Assembly (NCBI RefSeq): GCF_029917005.1
Contig: NZ_CP123967.1
Location: forward strand, 2,170,001 to 2,234,000
From: Tessaracoccus lacteus
Lineage (GTDB): Bacteria; Actinomycetota; Actinomycetes; Propionibacteriales; Propionibacteriaceae
Direction: 5' to 3'
Length of the DNA: 64,000 nt
In this document: positions 48,412 to 58,333 of the stretch, in pieces
How positions within the stretch are numbered: position 1 is the first letter of the stretch
Layout: each line of letters starts with the position of its first letter
The notes under the pieces: generated by a model
Seen by the model: only the letters and a program-made list of their open reading frames with translations
Told to the model about the DNA's origin: nothing
Database searches by the model: none
Position numbers and translations under genes: made by a program

Positions 48412-50346
48412 TCAGCCGCAGCGGGCGAGGGTGGCGGCGTCGGCGATGGTTTCGCACCAGTGGTGGATGGTCTCATCGACGGTGCTGGGCTGGGGGCCGA
48501 GGTCGGGGGTGCATTCCAACCATGCACCGCCGTGGGTGACCTCGTAGACATAACCGAGGGGGCTGGTCCAGCGGAAGTGGCCGGGTGTGATCTGGTTCAG
48601 CACCCAGGCGCCTTTGGTCTTGCCGCGGTGGATGCGGCGGCAGAGCTGGGCGAGGTTGTCCAGTCGGGTCTGGCTGGGTCGGCCGGGCTGGTAGGTGGTG
48701 TTGTGGTCGATGTCGAGGCGGCGGGTGCGGGTGGAGAACGGGAAAGCCTCCGTGGGGCGCAGCAACCGCAGGGCTTTGCGCATCCGCCGCGTCGGCCGGT
48801 ACCCGTCGGCGGCGGGGGTGTTGTTCAGGTCGATGACGGGCTGGACCTTCAGGGCGATCTCCCCGTTGCGGTATCCGTCGCCGAGCAACTCGCCCAGCAG
48901 CGTGGTGGTGAGGGTGTCGGCGCGTTCGACCGATGCGACGGGGTCGAGGTTTGCGTCCTTGTCCGTGGTGATGTGCACGATGATCTCCACCCTCGGCAGG
49001 GGGGTCGACGGCTCGCTGAGCCTGTCGAAGCGCCCTGAGCGCAGCGAAGGGTCCCGGCTCCAGTCCTGCGTCTCGTCAACGCTGGCCATGCCGGAAAGCA
49101 CTGCGTGGGGCGGTGGGTCCTCGCCTCGCTGCGCTCGGCGCCCTTCGACGAGCTCAGGGAACCGGTCGGGTCGCTGAGCACTTCGACCGGGCTCAGCACA
49201 GGCCTGTCGAGGCGCCTTGAGCGAAGCGAAAGGACTTACCAGGCCCGAGCGATCCGACCGCAGATCATCATCGGGTGGCCCTTCGACGAGCTCAGGGACC
49301 CGGTCGGGTCGCCGAGCACTTCGACCGGGCTCAGCACAGGCCTGTCGAGGCGCCTTGAGCGAAGCGAAAGGTCCCACTCCACCCGAGCGGTCCAGTCGCG
49401 GATCGTCGGGTGGCTGCCAGTCGGGAGGCTCATCATCAGGGAACGGGGGCTCATCGTCCTCGTCAGGCGGCTCCACTGCCAGCGGCGACTCGAGGACCAA
49501 GGGCCCTGCAGCCGTGCCGATGTTCGACTCGCTGCAGGGACCGTCCCAGCCGATGCCGAGGGCGGGCTGATCGGCTTCGAGAAGTGTGAGAAGGAGGTCC
49601 GGGTTCATCGCCAGCGACAGGGCCTTCGCCCGCCGGGCGGAGTGGCCCAGGCCGGGATAGCGGGCCTTCAACCGCTCCGAGATCTGGTGCAGTCGCTCGT
49701 CGACGATCCTGCCATCCAACACGTCGAGCCGACCACCGATGCTCGTGACGCCGGGTTCCTCGTCACGCAGCCACACCCCACGCCGCGCCCGGGCCTCAGC
49801 CTCCCGTTCCTTGGCGGCGGCCGCGTCGGCGCGGATGATCAGTTTCTTCAGTTCCGCCAGCGCGGCGCTGGGCACCAGGCCGTACTGCCTCGGCAGCCAA
49901 CGGGCGGTGACGGTCTCGGCGTGCATCGGATCCAGGTCCCGACACAGCCAGGCCGCCCTCGCTGCGAGCCAGCACTCGACCTCCCCGTTGAGCACGGCCT
50001 CGAACAGCATCGGATGGCGGTACTTCAGATTCAGCGCGGAGGCGATCCTCTCGATCGCAGCCGTCTGCGAACACCTCAGCAGCGCCGCAACCTCCATCGC
50101 CAGGAACTCCGACACACCCGGGGTACCCTCCCCACCGGGGCGGACCAGCTTCTCTGGGAGTTTCGTGTCGCGGTCCCGGTAGATCTCGGTCCCATAATCC
50201 AACAGGTCCGCCTCATCCAACCTGTACGCGACGGCCAGGTCGCAGATGGCTTCGAGTTCCTCGGCCTCGCCGCGGCGACGCAGAGCGACACCGGCGCGGA
50301 GGCGGATGGTCGCCTCCCGGGAATCGTCACGTCGCCGGGTTTCCAT
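48412..50346 (-). CDS. DUF222 domain protein with HNH motif, carrying repeat insertions
   Basis: A 644-residue paralogue of the gene at 1640-3475. The DUF222 part includes ALNLKYRHPMLFEAVLNGEV and GRLDVLDGRIVDERL. The HNH motif lies near residues 540-580 (LDIDHNTTY, then TRLDNLAQLCRRIHRGKT) and the tail TSPLGYVYEVT follows. Residues about 312-402 are encoded by two tandem copies of a roughly 136-base repeat, so this linker is longer than normal and reads FASLKAPRQACAEPGRSA twice. ATG 50346 is preferred to the upstream GTG or ATG because the conserved family leader element lies at 50356-50380. Confidence 0.9.
   Translation of the reverse strand: METRRRDDSREATIRLRAGVALRRRGEAEELEAICDLAVAYRLDEADLLDYGTEIYRDRDTKLPEKLVRPGGEGTPGVSEFLAMEVAALLRCSQTAAIERIASALNLKYRHPMLFEAVLNGEVECWLAARAAWLCRDLDPMHAETVTARWLPRQYGLVPSAALAELKKLIIRADAAAAKEREAEARARRGVWLRDEEPGVTSIGGRLDVLDGRIVDERLHQISERLKARYPGLGHSARRAKALSLAMNPDLLLTLLEADQPALGIGWDGPCSESNIGTAAGPLVLESPLAVEPPDEDDEPPFPDDEPPDWQPPDDPRLDRSGGVGPFASLKAPRQACAEPGRSARRPDRVPELVEGPPDDDLRSDRSGLVSPFASLKAPRQACAEPGRSAQRPDRFPELVEGRRAQRGEDPPPHAVLSGMASVDETQDWSRDPSLRSGRFDRLSEPSTPLPRVEIIVHITTDKDANLDPVASVERADTLTTTLLGELLGDGYRNGEIALKVQPVIDLNNTPAADGYRPTRRMRKALRLLRPTEAFPFSTRTRRLDIDHNTTYQPGRPSQTRLDNLAQLCRRIHRGKTKGAWVLNQITPGHFRWTSPLGYVYEVTHGGAWLECTPDLGPQPSTVDETIHHWCETIADAATLARCG
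49018..49413. repeat. tandem dispersed repeats inside the DUF222 gene
   Basis: Two nearly identical units, 49141-49278 and 49279-49413, each contain the motif 'cccttcgacgagctcaggga', a 'tgagcacttcgaccgggctc' segment and 'ccttgagcgaagcgaaagg'. A partial third piece is at 49018-49050. The same motif family makes up the intergenic repeats at 32857-33202. The insertions keep the reading frame. Confidence 0.88.
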
Positions 50347-50642
50347 GACCCTGACGCTACGACCCGCCACCGACAATTTTCGCACGCCCGTCTGATTTAT
50401 CCACACGGGCACTTCATCCTGAACGGAGCGACAGCGTCGTCGGCGGTTGCCACGTCCCCGTGTCCAGCACGATTTCCGTGCACAACGATGCGCATATCGG
50501 TGCCACTGTTGTCATAGTGCAGCGGCACCGACATGCGCATCTTTGTGCCGGAAAGGGGAACTCGAGTTGGCTCAGGGAACCTGAGCCAAGCTCAGGGAAC
50601 CGGGGTGGGCTCAGGGAAGATGGGCTCAGGGGACCGGGCGCT
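50347..50642. other. intergenic region with DUF222 leader, large inverted repeat and short repeats
   Basis: The stretch contains, in order: the DUF222 leader element (50356-50380); a DnaA-box-like ttatccaca (50397-50405); a large imperfect inverted repeat (50473-50504 with 50524-50554); and four degenerate copies of ggctcagggaa between about 50570 and 50637. It holds no gene. Confidence 0.7.
50473..50554. repeat. large imperfect inverted repeat
   Basis: Arms of about 32 bases (50473-50504 and 50524-50554) share tttccg, gcaca, gatgcgcat and tcggtgcc with few mismatches, around a 19-base loop. It lies just downstream of the ABC permease gene stop and could terminate that message or be a mobile palindromic element. 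Confidence 0.7.
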
Positions 50643-52280
50643 TCAGTTCAGGCGGAGGTCGCGGCGGAGGAACAGCGGCAGGCCGACGGCGAGCAGGGCG
50701 ACCGTCGCGACCAGCAGCCACACCGGCTGCCACCAGAGCACCCCCTCCTGCAGCGGCGGGCCGTAGAGGTAGGCGCGGAACGGCGAGAACCAGCCATGGT
50801 TCTCCTTCCCCACCGCCAGCAGCATCGTGTACGCGAAATAGGTGACGACGCCGACGGCGGTCGTTCCCCAGACTGCGACCTTCGACCGGCCCGTTGCCCC
50901 TCCGAGGGCGAGCGCCAGCGCGCCGAAGCACCAGCCCAGCAGCATCAGGAGGACGCAAGCCCAGGCCAGGTCACCGAGCCTCACGCCGTCGATCCGCGCC
51001 AGCGCGAGGCCGCCCCACATGCCGAGGTAAAACGTGGCGGCCACGATGGCCGACTTGACCATCATCACGGCGGCGACGGTGGCGTAGACCCCCGCACGCC
51101 TCATCGGCGCGGCCAGCAGCAGCGCCAGCCGTCGGGCACCCTCCTCGCCCGCGAGTCCGCCGGAAGCTGCGGCGACCGCCACCAGGATCACGCAGATCGG
51201 GGCCATCAGGCCGAAGATCTCCATGTGCAGGAAGCCGCCGGGAGACGTCAGGTCGCCGCCCCCGAACAGCGCCCCCATCGACTCGGGGAACGACTGCGCG
51301 AACGCCGCCATGGTGTCCTCGAGCACGTTCCACATCGCCGGCATCGAGACTCCGAGCAGCACCAGGATCAACACGACGTACGACAGCAGCACGGCCTGCG
51401 ACGCCATCGAAATGCCGAAGAACGACGACCCCGCGGCCGTCGGGGCCAGCACCTTGGCGACCATCGGGTTGGCCTGCAGGCGGGACAGCAGCGCCCCGCC
51501 AGACTGTTGCAGCCTCAGCTCGCGCCGGGCGAAGGCCAGGGTGCCGAGCACCACCAACAGGACGGCGCCGCCGAGCAGCAGGGCCAGGTGGCCTCCGTCG
51601 ACACCGTTGACAAGGGGCTTCGACCCGTTGAACCAGGTCCACGGGATCCAGTCGGCGGCGCCCTCGCGCCACATCGGCAGCAGCCCGTTCCCCAGCCAGC
51701 CGGCGACCATCACGAAGGCCGCGACTCCCGAGGCGACAGCGCGCCGTCCAGTGGCCGCTCCGATCGCGAAGGCCAGCGCGCCGTGGAAGGCCCCGCAGGC
51801 GGTGAGGTGGATCATGACGGCCATCACGTGGGCCTCGCCCTTGTCAACGCCTACCAGGACGGGCGCCAGCTCCGCCAGCGCGTACATCAGGGTTCCGGCC
51901 GCCGCGACTACGCCGAACAGCGCGACTGCCTTGGACACGGCGAAGGTCGCGCGCGACACGGGCGCCGAAAGCACCACGGACAGCGTGCGGTCTGCCTCCT
52001 CGCCCGCGACGGCGCGTGCCCCGATGGCGATCGCGACGCCGGTGAACGCCAGCCCTCCGATGGCGCCGAGCATCTCGTTGTACGCCATCATCGACGCGTC
52101 GGCGTCCGCCGGGATGCCCATGACGGCACGGATGGCCTCCGGCATCGCCTGGTAGATCCCGAGGTCGATGTCCTGGTACATCCACAGCGCCAGGGCGAGC
52201 ATCGCCGCGACGGACCCGGCGGTGATCAGCATGCCGCGCCACCCCTCGGTCAGCCCCCGACCGAGCACCACCGCGTTCAC
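50643..52280 (-). CDS. ABC-2 type exporter permease (large, about 12 helices)
   Basis: A 545-residue permease with two similar halves of about six helices each (ALAFAIGAATGRRAVASGVAA and ALALALGGATGRSKVAVWGTT are corresponding segments). This is typical of actinobacterial tetronasin/drug exporter permeases of the DrrB-like class. The start is GTG 52280, overlapping the ATPase gene stop by four bases. With the ATPase and TetR genes it forms a three-gene operon. The exported substrate is unknown. Confidence 0.85.
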   Translation of the reverse strand: MNAVVLGRGLTEGWRGMLITAGSVAAMLALALWMYQDIDLGIYQAMPEAIRAVMGIPADADASMMAYNEMLGAIGGLAFTGVAIAIGARAVAGEEADRTLSVVLSAPVSRATFAVSKAVALFGVVAAAGTLMYALAELAPVLVGVDKGEAHVMAVMIHLTACGAFHGALAFAIGAATGRRAVASGVAAFVMVAGWLGNGLLPMWREGAADWIPWTWFNGSKPLVNGVDGGHLALLLGGAVLLVVLGTLAFARRELRLQQSGGALLSRLQANPMVAKVLAPTAAGSSFFGISMASQAVLLSYVVLILVLLGVSMPAMWNVLEDTMAAFAQSFPESMGALFGGGDLTSPGGFLHMEIFGLMAPICVILVAVAAASGGLAGEEGARRLALLLAAPMRRAGVYATVAAVMMVKSAIVAATFYLGMWGGLALARIDGVRLGDLAWACVLLMLLGWCFGALALALGGATGRSKVAVWGTTAVGVVTYFAYTMLLAVGKENHGWFSPFRAYLYGPPLQEGVLWWQPVWLLVATVALLAVGLPLFLRRDLRLN

Positions 52281-53161
52281 GACTCGTCCTTGTAGTACGT
52301 GAGGAAGATGTCCTCCAGGTCTGCCTCCTGCGTGTGCAGGTCGCGAAGGTGGGCCTTCGCGGTCACTGCGGCGAGCAGCTGCGAGATCTCCCCGTCAAAG
52401 TCCAGCGTCGCCCGACCGGGCAGCACGCTCACGTCGCGGGTCCCGGGCACGGCCTCGAGGTCCGCCGCGCTCAACTCCCCGTCGACGTCGAGCTCGATGC
52501 GCCGCATGCGCTTGCTGCGCAGCTCGGCGACCTCCTCGACGGCGATCAGGTGCCCGCGGCGGATGATGCCGACGCGGTCTGCCACCCGCTCGACCTCCGA
52601 GAGTGTGTGGCTCGACAGGAACACCGACCGTCCCTCGTCGGCGGCCTCACGCATCATGGCCCAGAACTCGTGCTGCACGAGCGGGTCGAGACCTGCGTTG
52701 GGCTCGTCGAGGATCAGCAACTGAGGACGATGCATGAACGCCGCGATCAGGCCGACCTTCTGCCGGTTGCCCGTCGACAGATCCCCGACCTTCTTGTCCA
52801 GGTCGGCTCCGAGGCGCTCGGCCAGGGAGTCCGTGTAGGCCCGGTCGACGCCGCCGCGGAGCCGCGCGAAGAAACGCAGCGTCTGCCGCCCGGTCATGCC
52901 CGGCCATAGGTTGAGGTCTGCGGGCACGTACCCGAGTCGGGCGCGATGCCCCACCTCGCGTGGCTCGGCGCCCAGCACCTGCGCCGTCCCGGAGGTCAGG
53001 TTCAGCTCGCCCAGCAGGCACCGGATCGCGGTGGACTTGCCGGCGCCGTTGGGCCCGAGGAACCCGAAGACCTCCCCAGGGCGCACCTCGAGGTCGAGGT
53101 CGACCAGCGCGGGGAACTTCCCGTAATGCTTGGTCATGGCCTGCGTGACGATGGGGTTCAT
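52277..53161 (-). CDS. ABC exporter ATP-binding protein (DrrA-like)
   Basis: A 294-residue ATPase. Walker A is GPNGAGKSTAIR near residue 38. The signature is the variant LSTGNRQKVGL, Walker B is LLILDEPNAGLDP, and the H-loop is FLSSHTLSEVERVADR. The C-terminal 80 residues form the DrrA-type accessory domain. It energises the permease encoded next. ATG 53161 overlaps the TetR gene stop by four bases. Confidence 0.93.
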   Translation of the reverse strand: MNPIVTQAMTKHYGKFPALVDLDLEVRPGEVFGFLGPNGAGKSTAIRCLLGELNLTSGTAQVLGAEPREVGHRARLGYVPADLNLWPGMTGRQTLRFFARLRGGVDRAYTDSLAERLGADLDKKVGDLSTGNRQKVGLIAAFMHRPQLLILDEPNAGLDPLVQHEFWAMMREAADEGRSVFLSSHTLSEVERVADRVGIIRRGHLIAVEEVAELRSKRMRRIELDVDGELSAADLEAVPGTRDVSVLPGRATLDFDGEISQLLAAVTAKAHLRDLHTQEADLEDIFLTYYKDES

Positions 53162-53796
53162 GGCTTCTCCCTCAGCTGGGCGATGGCGGTGCGGTAGGTC
53201 TCGAGGGCGCCCGGTTCGATCACCGCGCCGAGCGCGTCGACCATGGCGAGCAGGTAGCGTGGATAGCCGGGCTGGGCGACGAGGTCGGCCGACGTGATGT
53301 CGACGCCGAAGTGGCGGGCGAGGTGCCGGTGCATCGTGAGCGACCCCAGCGAGAACATCGTGAGGATCGCGGCCCGGCCGCGATCGTCGTCGGTCGCGGT
53401 GACCAGCCCGCTCTCCTGCCCGACGCGCAGGTAGCCGACGGCGTCGTCGACGATCTGGTCCACCAGCTGCGCGATCGCCGGGGCGTCGTCGGGGATCCTG
53501 CGAGCGAGGTACGCCATGACGGTCTGGTTGCCGGCGTCCCGGAGTGCGGCGACAGCGTCGAAGCCGAGCCCCTGTGCCATCCCCTCCCCCTTGCGGTCGC
53601 GGATGATGGCGGCGACGTGGTCGTCACAGCTCTCCAGCAGGCCGGCCATCGAGCCGAAGTGATGTCGGATGAGGCCGGGCGTGACGCCGGCGCGCTCGGC
53701 GACGGCCCGGGCACTGAGCGACGCGGTCCCACCCTCGGCCACCAGCGCGATGCCCGCGTCGCGCAACCTCGCGCGGGCCGTCAGATCCTCAGCCAT
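53158..53796 (-). CDS. TetR family transcriptional regulator
   Basis: A 212-residue repressor. The N-terminal helix-turn-helix is SARAVAERAGVTPGLIRHHFG near residues 27-47, and a C-terminal ligand-binding all-helical region follows. It is the first gene of the exporter operon, with an inverted repeat immediately upstream of its start. It therefore probably represses its own operon until a compound binds. The start is ATG 53796. Confidence 0.92.
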   Translation of the reverse strand: MAEDLTARARLRDAGIALVAEGGTASLSARAVAERAGVTPGLIRHHFGSMAGLLESCDDHVAAIIRDRKGEGMAQGLGFDAVAALRDAGNQTVMAYLARRIPDDAPAIAQLVDQIVDDAVGYLRVGQESGLVTATDDDRGRAAILTMFSLGSLTMHRHLARHFGVDITSADLVAQPGYPRYLLAMVDALGAVIEPGALETYRTAIAQLREKP

Positions 53797-53804
53797 TACA
53801 CAAT

Positions 53805-53822
53805 CGTATAACCGACTATACG
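53805..53822. promoter_or_regulatory. candidate TetR operator
   Basis: A perfect inverted repeat, cgtata-accgac-tatacg, lies nine bases upstream of the tetR start inside an A+T-rich spot of the promoter region. Arm and spacer lengths fit TetR-family operators. It also lies on the divergent side facing the META-domain lipoprotein gene. Confidence 0.65.
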
Positions 53823-53921
53823 CTCGTGCAATAGGAGCGGTGCATGCTGTCGACTCCGGAGCGACGCCGCCCTATTGTGGACCCCATCCCGACGGCGTGG
53901 TCGGGAGGCGGAGGTGAAACC

Positions 53922-54284
53922 ATGTCAGGAACGACGGCCGCGGGAGCGGCATTCGCGGCCGCCGTGGCGATCGCGGTGCTGTTCGGATGCGCCGCAGGCA
54001 GCGCCGCTGAGGGCACCTGGGGCGAGGGCAGCGACGGCAGTCCGCAGCTCGTCCTCGAGGGCAACGGCACCCTGACAGGGACCGACGGCTGTAACCGACT
54101 CACCGGGACCTGGTCGGAGGACAAGCAGACGGTGACCTTCGGCGAGGTCGCGGCCACCCAGATGTACTGCGAGGACGTCGACACCTGGCTCTCGACCATG
54201 TCGACGGCCACCGTCGACGACGCGACGATGACGGTCTTCGACAGCTCCGGCGCCGAGATCGGGACTCTGGCGAAGGCCGGCTGA
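53922..54284 (+). CDS. META-domain lipoprotein
   Basis: A 120-residue secreted lipoprotein. A short signal (AAFAAAVAIAVLFGC) ends in a lipobox with the acylated Cys near residue 23. The rest is a small META/HslJ-like beta domain: GTWGEG, LTGTDGCNRLTGTW, then VAATQMYCED. Function is unknown; related domains occur in heat-shock HslJ. ATG 53922 is chosen because GGAGGTGAAA precedes it. It is divergent from tetR. Confidence 0.78.
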   Translation: MSGTTAAGAAFAAAVAIAVLFGCAAGSAAEGTWGEGSDGSPQLVLEGNGTLTGTDGCNRLTGTWSEDKQTVTFGEVAATQMYCEDVDTWLSTMSTATVDDATMTVFDSSGAEIGTLAKAG

Positions 54285-54287
54285 GCC

Positions 54288-54593
54288 CTACTGGCCCGGG
54301 TGCCCCTTCGCGATCTGCTCGTGGTGGCGGACCACCTCACGCACGATGAACGTGATGAACTTCTCGGCAAACTCCGGATCCAGGTCGGCCTCGGCCGCGA
54401 GTGCCCGCAGCCGCGCGATCTGCTGCGCCTCCCTGCCGGTGTCCGCGGCCGGCAGCCCTGCGCCCGCCTTGAGCTCACCGACCCGCTGCGTCACCTTGAA
54501 CCGCTCGGCGAGCAGGTGGATGAGCGCGGAGTCCATGTTGTCGATGCTGCCGCGCAGCCTCTGCAGCTCGGCCCTGGCCTGTGCCTCGTCCAT
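54288..54593 (-). CDS. chorismate mutase (AroQ type)
   Basis: A 101-residue all-helical protein. It shows the AroQ pattern LRGSIDNMDSALIHLLAERFKVTQRVGELKA, in which R, D, L and the basic residues form the active site, and a C-terminal helix with FIVREVVRHHEQ. It converts chorismate to prephenate for Phe and Tyr synthesis. It starts at ATG 54593, 11 bases downstream of guaB3 on the same strand. Confidence 0.9.
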   Translation of the reverse strand: MDEAQARAELQRLRGSIDNMDSALIHLLAERFKVTQRVGELKAGAGLPAADTGREAQQIARLRALAAEADLDPEFAEKFITFIVREVVRHHEQIAKGHPGQ

Positions 54594-54604
54594 CGGGGCT
54601 CCTG

Positions 54605-55705
54605 TCAGTGGAGGATCAGGTCGATCCGCTGGAAGCTCTTGATGTCCGTGTAGCCGGTCAGCGCCATGGACTTGCGCAGGGCGCCAGCCAGGTTCATGGT
54701 GCCGTCCGGGACGCGCGACGGGCCGAGCACGACCTCCTCGAGCGTGCCGACCTGCTCGAAGAACGAACGCTGGCCGCGCGGCAGGCGCGGGTGGTAGGAA
54801 TCGGATCCCCAGTGCCAGCCGCGGCCGGGCGCCTCGGTTGCCCTGGCCAGCGGCGAGCCGACCATGACCGCGTCCGCGCCGCAGGCGATTGCCTTGGCGA
54901 TGGCGCCGGAGCGACCGGTGGCGCCGTCCGCGATGATGTGGGCGTAGCGCCCGCCCGACTCCTCCAGGTAGTCACGTCGGGCCTCGGCGACGTCGGCGAC
55001 GGCCGAGGCCATGGGGACCTCGATGCCCAGCACGGCGCTGGTGGTGTGCGTGGTGCCGCCACCGAAGCCGACGAGCACGCCAGCAGCACCCGCGCGCATC
55101 AGGTGCAGGGCCGCGCGGTAGGTGGCCACTCCGCCGACCAGCACCGGGGTGTCGAAGTTGTAGATGAACTCCTTGAGGTTCAGGGCGTTCTCGCCGCCGA
55201 CATGCTCGGCGGAGACCGTGGTGCCGCGGATCACGAAGAAGTCCATGCCGGCCTTCTCCAGGATCGGCGCGAACTCCTGGGTGCGTGCGGGAGACAGCGA
55301 CCCGGCGACGGGCACGTCGGCCTGGCGCAGCTCGGCGAGGCGGTCGCGGATCAACTCCGGCTTGACCGGCTCGGCGTAGATCTCCTGCAGCCGCTTGGTG
55401 GCCGTGACCTGGTCACAGTCCTGCGTCAACAGCTCATACGCCGGCTGAGGGTCCTCGTACCGGGTCCAGAGCCCCTCGAGGTTGAGGACGCCCAGGCCAC
55501 CGAGGCGGCCCATTTCGATGGCGGTCGACGGTGACATGACCGAGTCCATCGGGGCCGCGACGATCGGCACATCGAACGAGACCGCGTCGATCTTCCACGT
55601 CAGGTCAACCTCGTCCTCACCGCGGGTGCGGCGCGCAGGCGCGATGGCGACGTCATCGAAGGAGTAGGCGTGGCTGGCCCGCTTGCTGCGTCCGAGCTCG
55701 TACAT
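54605..55705 (-). CDS. guaB3: GuaB3 family IMP dehydrogenase-related protein
   Basis: A 366-residue TIM-barrel protein similar to IMP dehydrogenase but without CBS domains. It begins MYELGRSKRASHAYSFDDVAIAP and shows VPIVAAPMDSVMSP and the C-terminal SMALTGYTDIKSFQRIDLIL. The loop that carries the catalytic Cys in GuaB reads GFGGGTTHTTSAVLG here, with no Cys, as in other actinobacterial GuaB3 proteins. Activity is uncertain. It starts at ATG 55705, 29 bases after guaB. Confidence 0.93.
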   Translation of the reverse strand: MYELGRSKRASHAYSFDDVAIAPARRTRGEDEVDLTWKIDAVSFDVPIVAAPMDSVMSPSTAIEMGRLGGLGVLNLEGLWTRYEDPQPAYELLTQDCDQVTATKRLQEIYAEPVKPELIRDRLAELRQADVPVAGSLSPARTQEFAPILEKAGMDFFVIRGTTVSAEHVGGENALNLKEFIYNFDTPVLVGGVATYRAALHLMRAGAAGVLVGFGGGTTHTTSAVLGIEVPMASAVADVAEARRDYLEESGGRYAHIIADGATGRSGAIAKAIACGADAVMVGSPLARATEAPGRGWHWGSDSYHPRLPRGQRSFFEQVGTLEEVVLGPSRVPDGTMNLAGALRKSMALTGYTDIKSFQRIDLILH

Positions 55706-55734
55706 GTGGGTGTCCTGTCTCTGGGTCGCGCGGC

Positions 55735-57279
<1,545 letters not shown>

Positions 57280-57353
57280 TTACCCCAAATCCTACCCCCG
57301 CCACGGCGTCGACCCTAACCACCGCTCGCCCCGGCGGCCCCTCCCTGGACGGC

Positions 57354-57387
57354 GCGACGGCCCGGGAACCACGTCCCGGGCCGTCGC
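57354..57387 (-). terminator. terminator of the decayed surface-protein gene
   Basis: A perfect 13-base inverted repeat (57354-57366 with 57375-57387, eight-base loop) lies at the 3' end of the surface-protein remnant and about 100 bases upstream of guaB. Confidence 0.8.
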
Positions 57388-57750
57388 GGTACCACTGGTA
57401 GCTCAGCTTCGTGCCCGAGGTCCAGGACCCCGCCTTGGCGGTCAGGGTGTGCCCTACCTGCCGGGTGCCGGAGATGGTCGGACTGGCCGTCTTGAAGGTC
57501 ATCCCGACGACCTTCGCGGTGGGTGCCGTCGTGACGCTCGCGTCGGCGTAGCCATCGGCGGAGGCGGTGACCTTCACGGTCATCTGCTTGCCGCGATGTT
57601 GTCCTTCGAGACGGTGTAGCTGGCGGTGTCAATGCCGGGCAGCTGCGCGCCGTCGCGGAACCAGGCGTAGGTCAGCGTGACGTCAGCGGGCTCCCACCCG
57701 ATGGACGTGAAACCGTCGCCCCCCGGCGATCCACGAGCGAAGGTCAAGTA
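57388..57750 (-). pseudogene. remnant of a repetitive cell-surface protein (Ig-like/wall-associated repeats)
   Basis: Two frames together read as an actinobacterial surface repeat: VTLTYAWFRDGAQLPGIDTA, SYTVSKDNIA, then after a lost base KQMTVKVTASADGYADASVT and TISGTRQVGHTLTAKAGSW up to LSYQWYRDG. The frameshift is near 57590. The repeat then runs straight into the terminator stem, so the last part and stop are missing, and no 5' part is present. It is a decayed fragment. Confidence 0.75.
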
Positions 57751-57976
57751 GTCCCCCCCCCCGCAAAGCCCCGGGCCCGCCTCCGCGGGGTCCGGTCCTT
57801 GTCACGCCGAATCCGCGAGTCGCGAATTAAGAAAGCCCTATTTAGGCAACACTTCATTGTCGCATTTGACTCTTCCGATCAGTAAAAGCCCTAGTAAGGA
57901 GAGCTTTACTGGCCTTGTGAGCGACCCGGACGGGGCTTAGGCTACCCAGTAATACGTCACGTCCCAGGAGGTCATC
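57751..57976. other. intergenic region with a poly-C tract and A+T-rich promoter-like part
   Basis: A run of ten C lies at 57753-57762, a G-tract in frame with the surface-protein remnant. From about 57820 the base composition drops sharply in G+C. An inverted repeat (agtaaaagc with gctttact, 57881-57889 and 57903-57910) lies before the DUF1540 gene and may be an operator. Confidence 0.45.
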
Positions 57977-58252
57977 ATGAGCACCGTTTCCGCCGTCAAG
58001 GCCTGCGCCACCACCTCGTGCGCCTACAACGCCGATGGCTGCACCGCCTTCGCCGTCACCATCGCCGGGGGCGAGAAGCCCTCCTGCGTCACCTTCATCA
58101 CCCTCGACGCCCGCGGCGGCCTCCAGACCGCGGCCGGCCAGGTCGGGGCCTGCCAGCGCCTCGAGTGCGCGCACAACAAGGACCTGATGTGCGCCGCCGA
58201 GGGCATCGAGGTCACCGACACGGCGACCTGCGCCACCTACGAAGTCCGCTGA
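57977..58252 (+). CDS. DUF1540 domain protein
   Basis: A 91-residue cysteine-rich protein with two DUF1540-like units. The first is ACATTSCAYNADGCTAFAV with a downstream CVTF; the second is ACQRLECAHNKDLMCAAEGI with a downstream CATY. The regular cysteine spacing suggests metal binding; the function is unknown. It starts at ATG 57977 with CAGGAGG upstream, and a very strong terminator follows. Confidence 0.85.
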   Translation: MSTVSAVKACATTSCAYNADGCTAFAVTIAGGEKPSCVTFITLDARGGLQTAAGQVGACQRLECAHNKDLMCAAEGIEVTDTATCATYEVR

Positions 58253-58272
58253 TCCAGCGGTCCCTCGACACA

Positions 58273-58316
58273 ACAGCGCGGAGCGCGTGAGCCTTGGCTC
58301 ACGCGCTCCGCGCTGT
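58273..58316. terminator. bidirectional terminator after the DUF1540 gene
   Basis: A perfect 21-base inverted repeat with a TT loop (58273-58293 with 58296-58316) lies between two convergent genes. Confidence 0.92.
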
Positions 58317-58333
58317 CTGTGTTCCGGGTGGGC

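Noticed and set aside
49141-49413. Possible CRISPR or phage attachment site in the DUF222 gene
   Set aside because: There are only two tandem units without regular spacers, and no integrase or prophage genes nearby.
50460-52295. 611-codon plus-strand frame opposite the ABC permease
   Set aside because: Gln/His/Arg-rich shadow composition and no start context; the permease on the minus strand is clear.
54605-55705. GuaB3 lacking the catalytic Cys as a defective gene
   Set aside because: Absence of Cys in this loop is a family feature of actinobacterial GuaB3, not damage.
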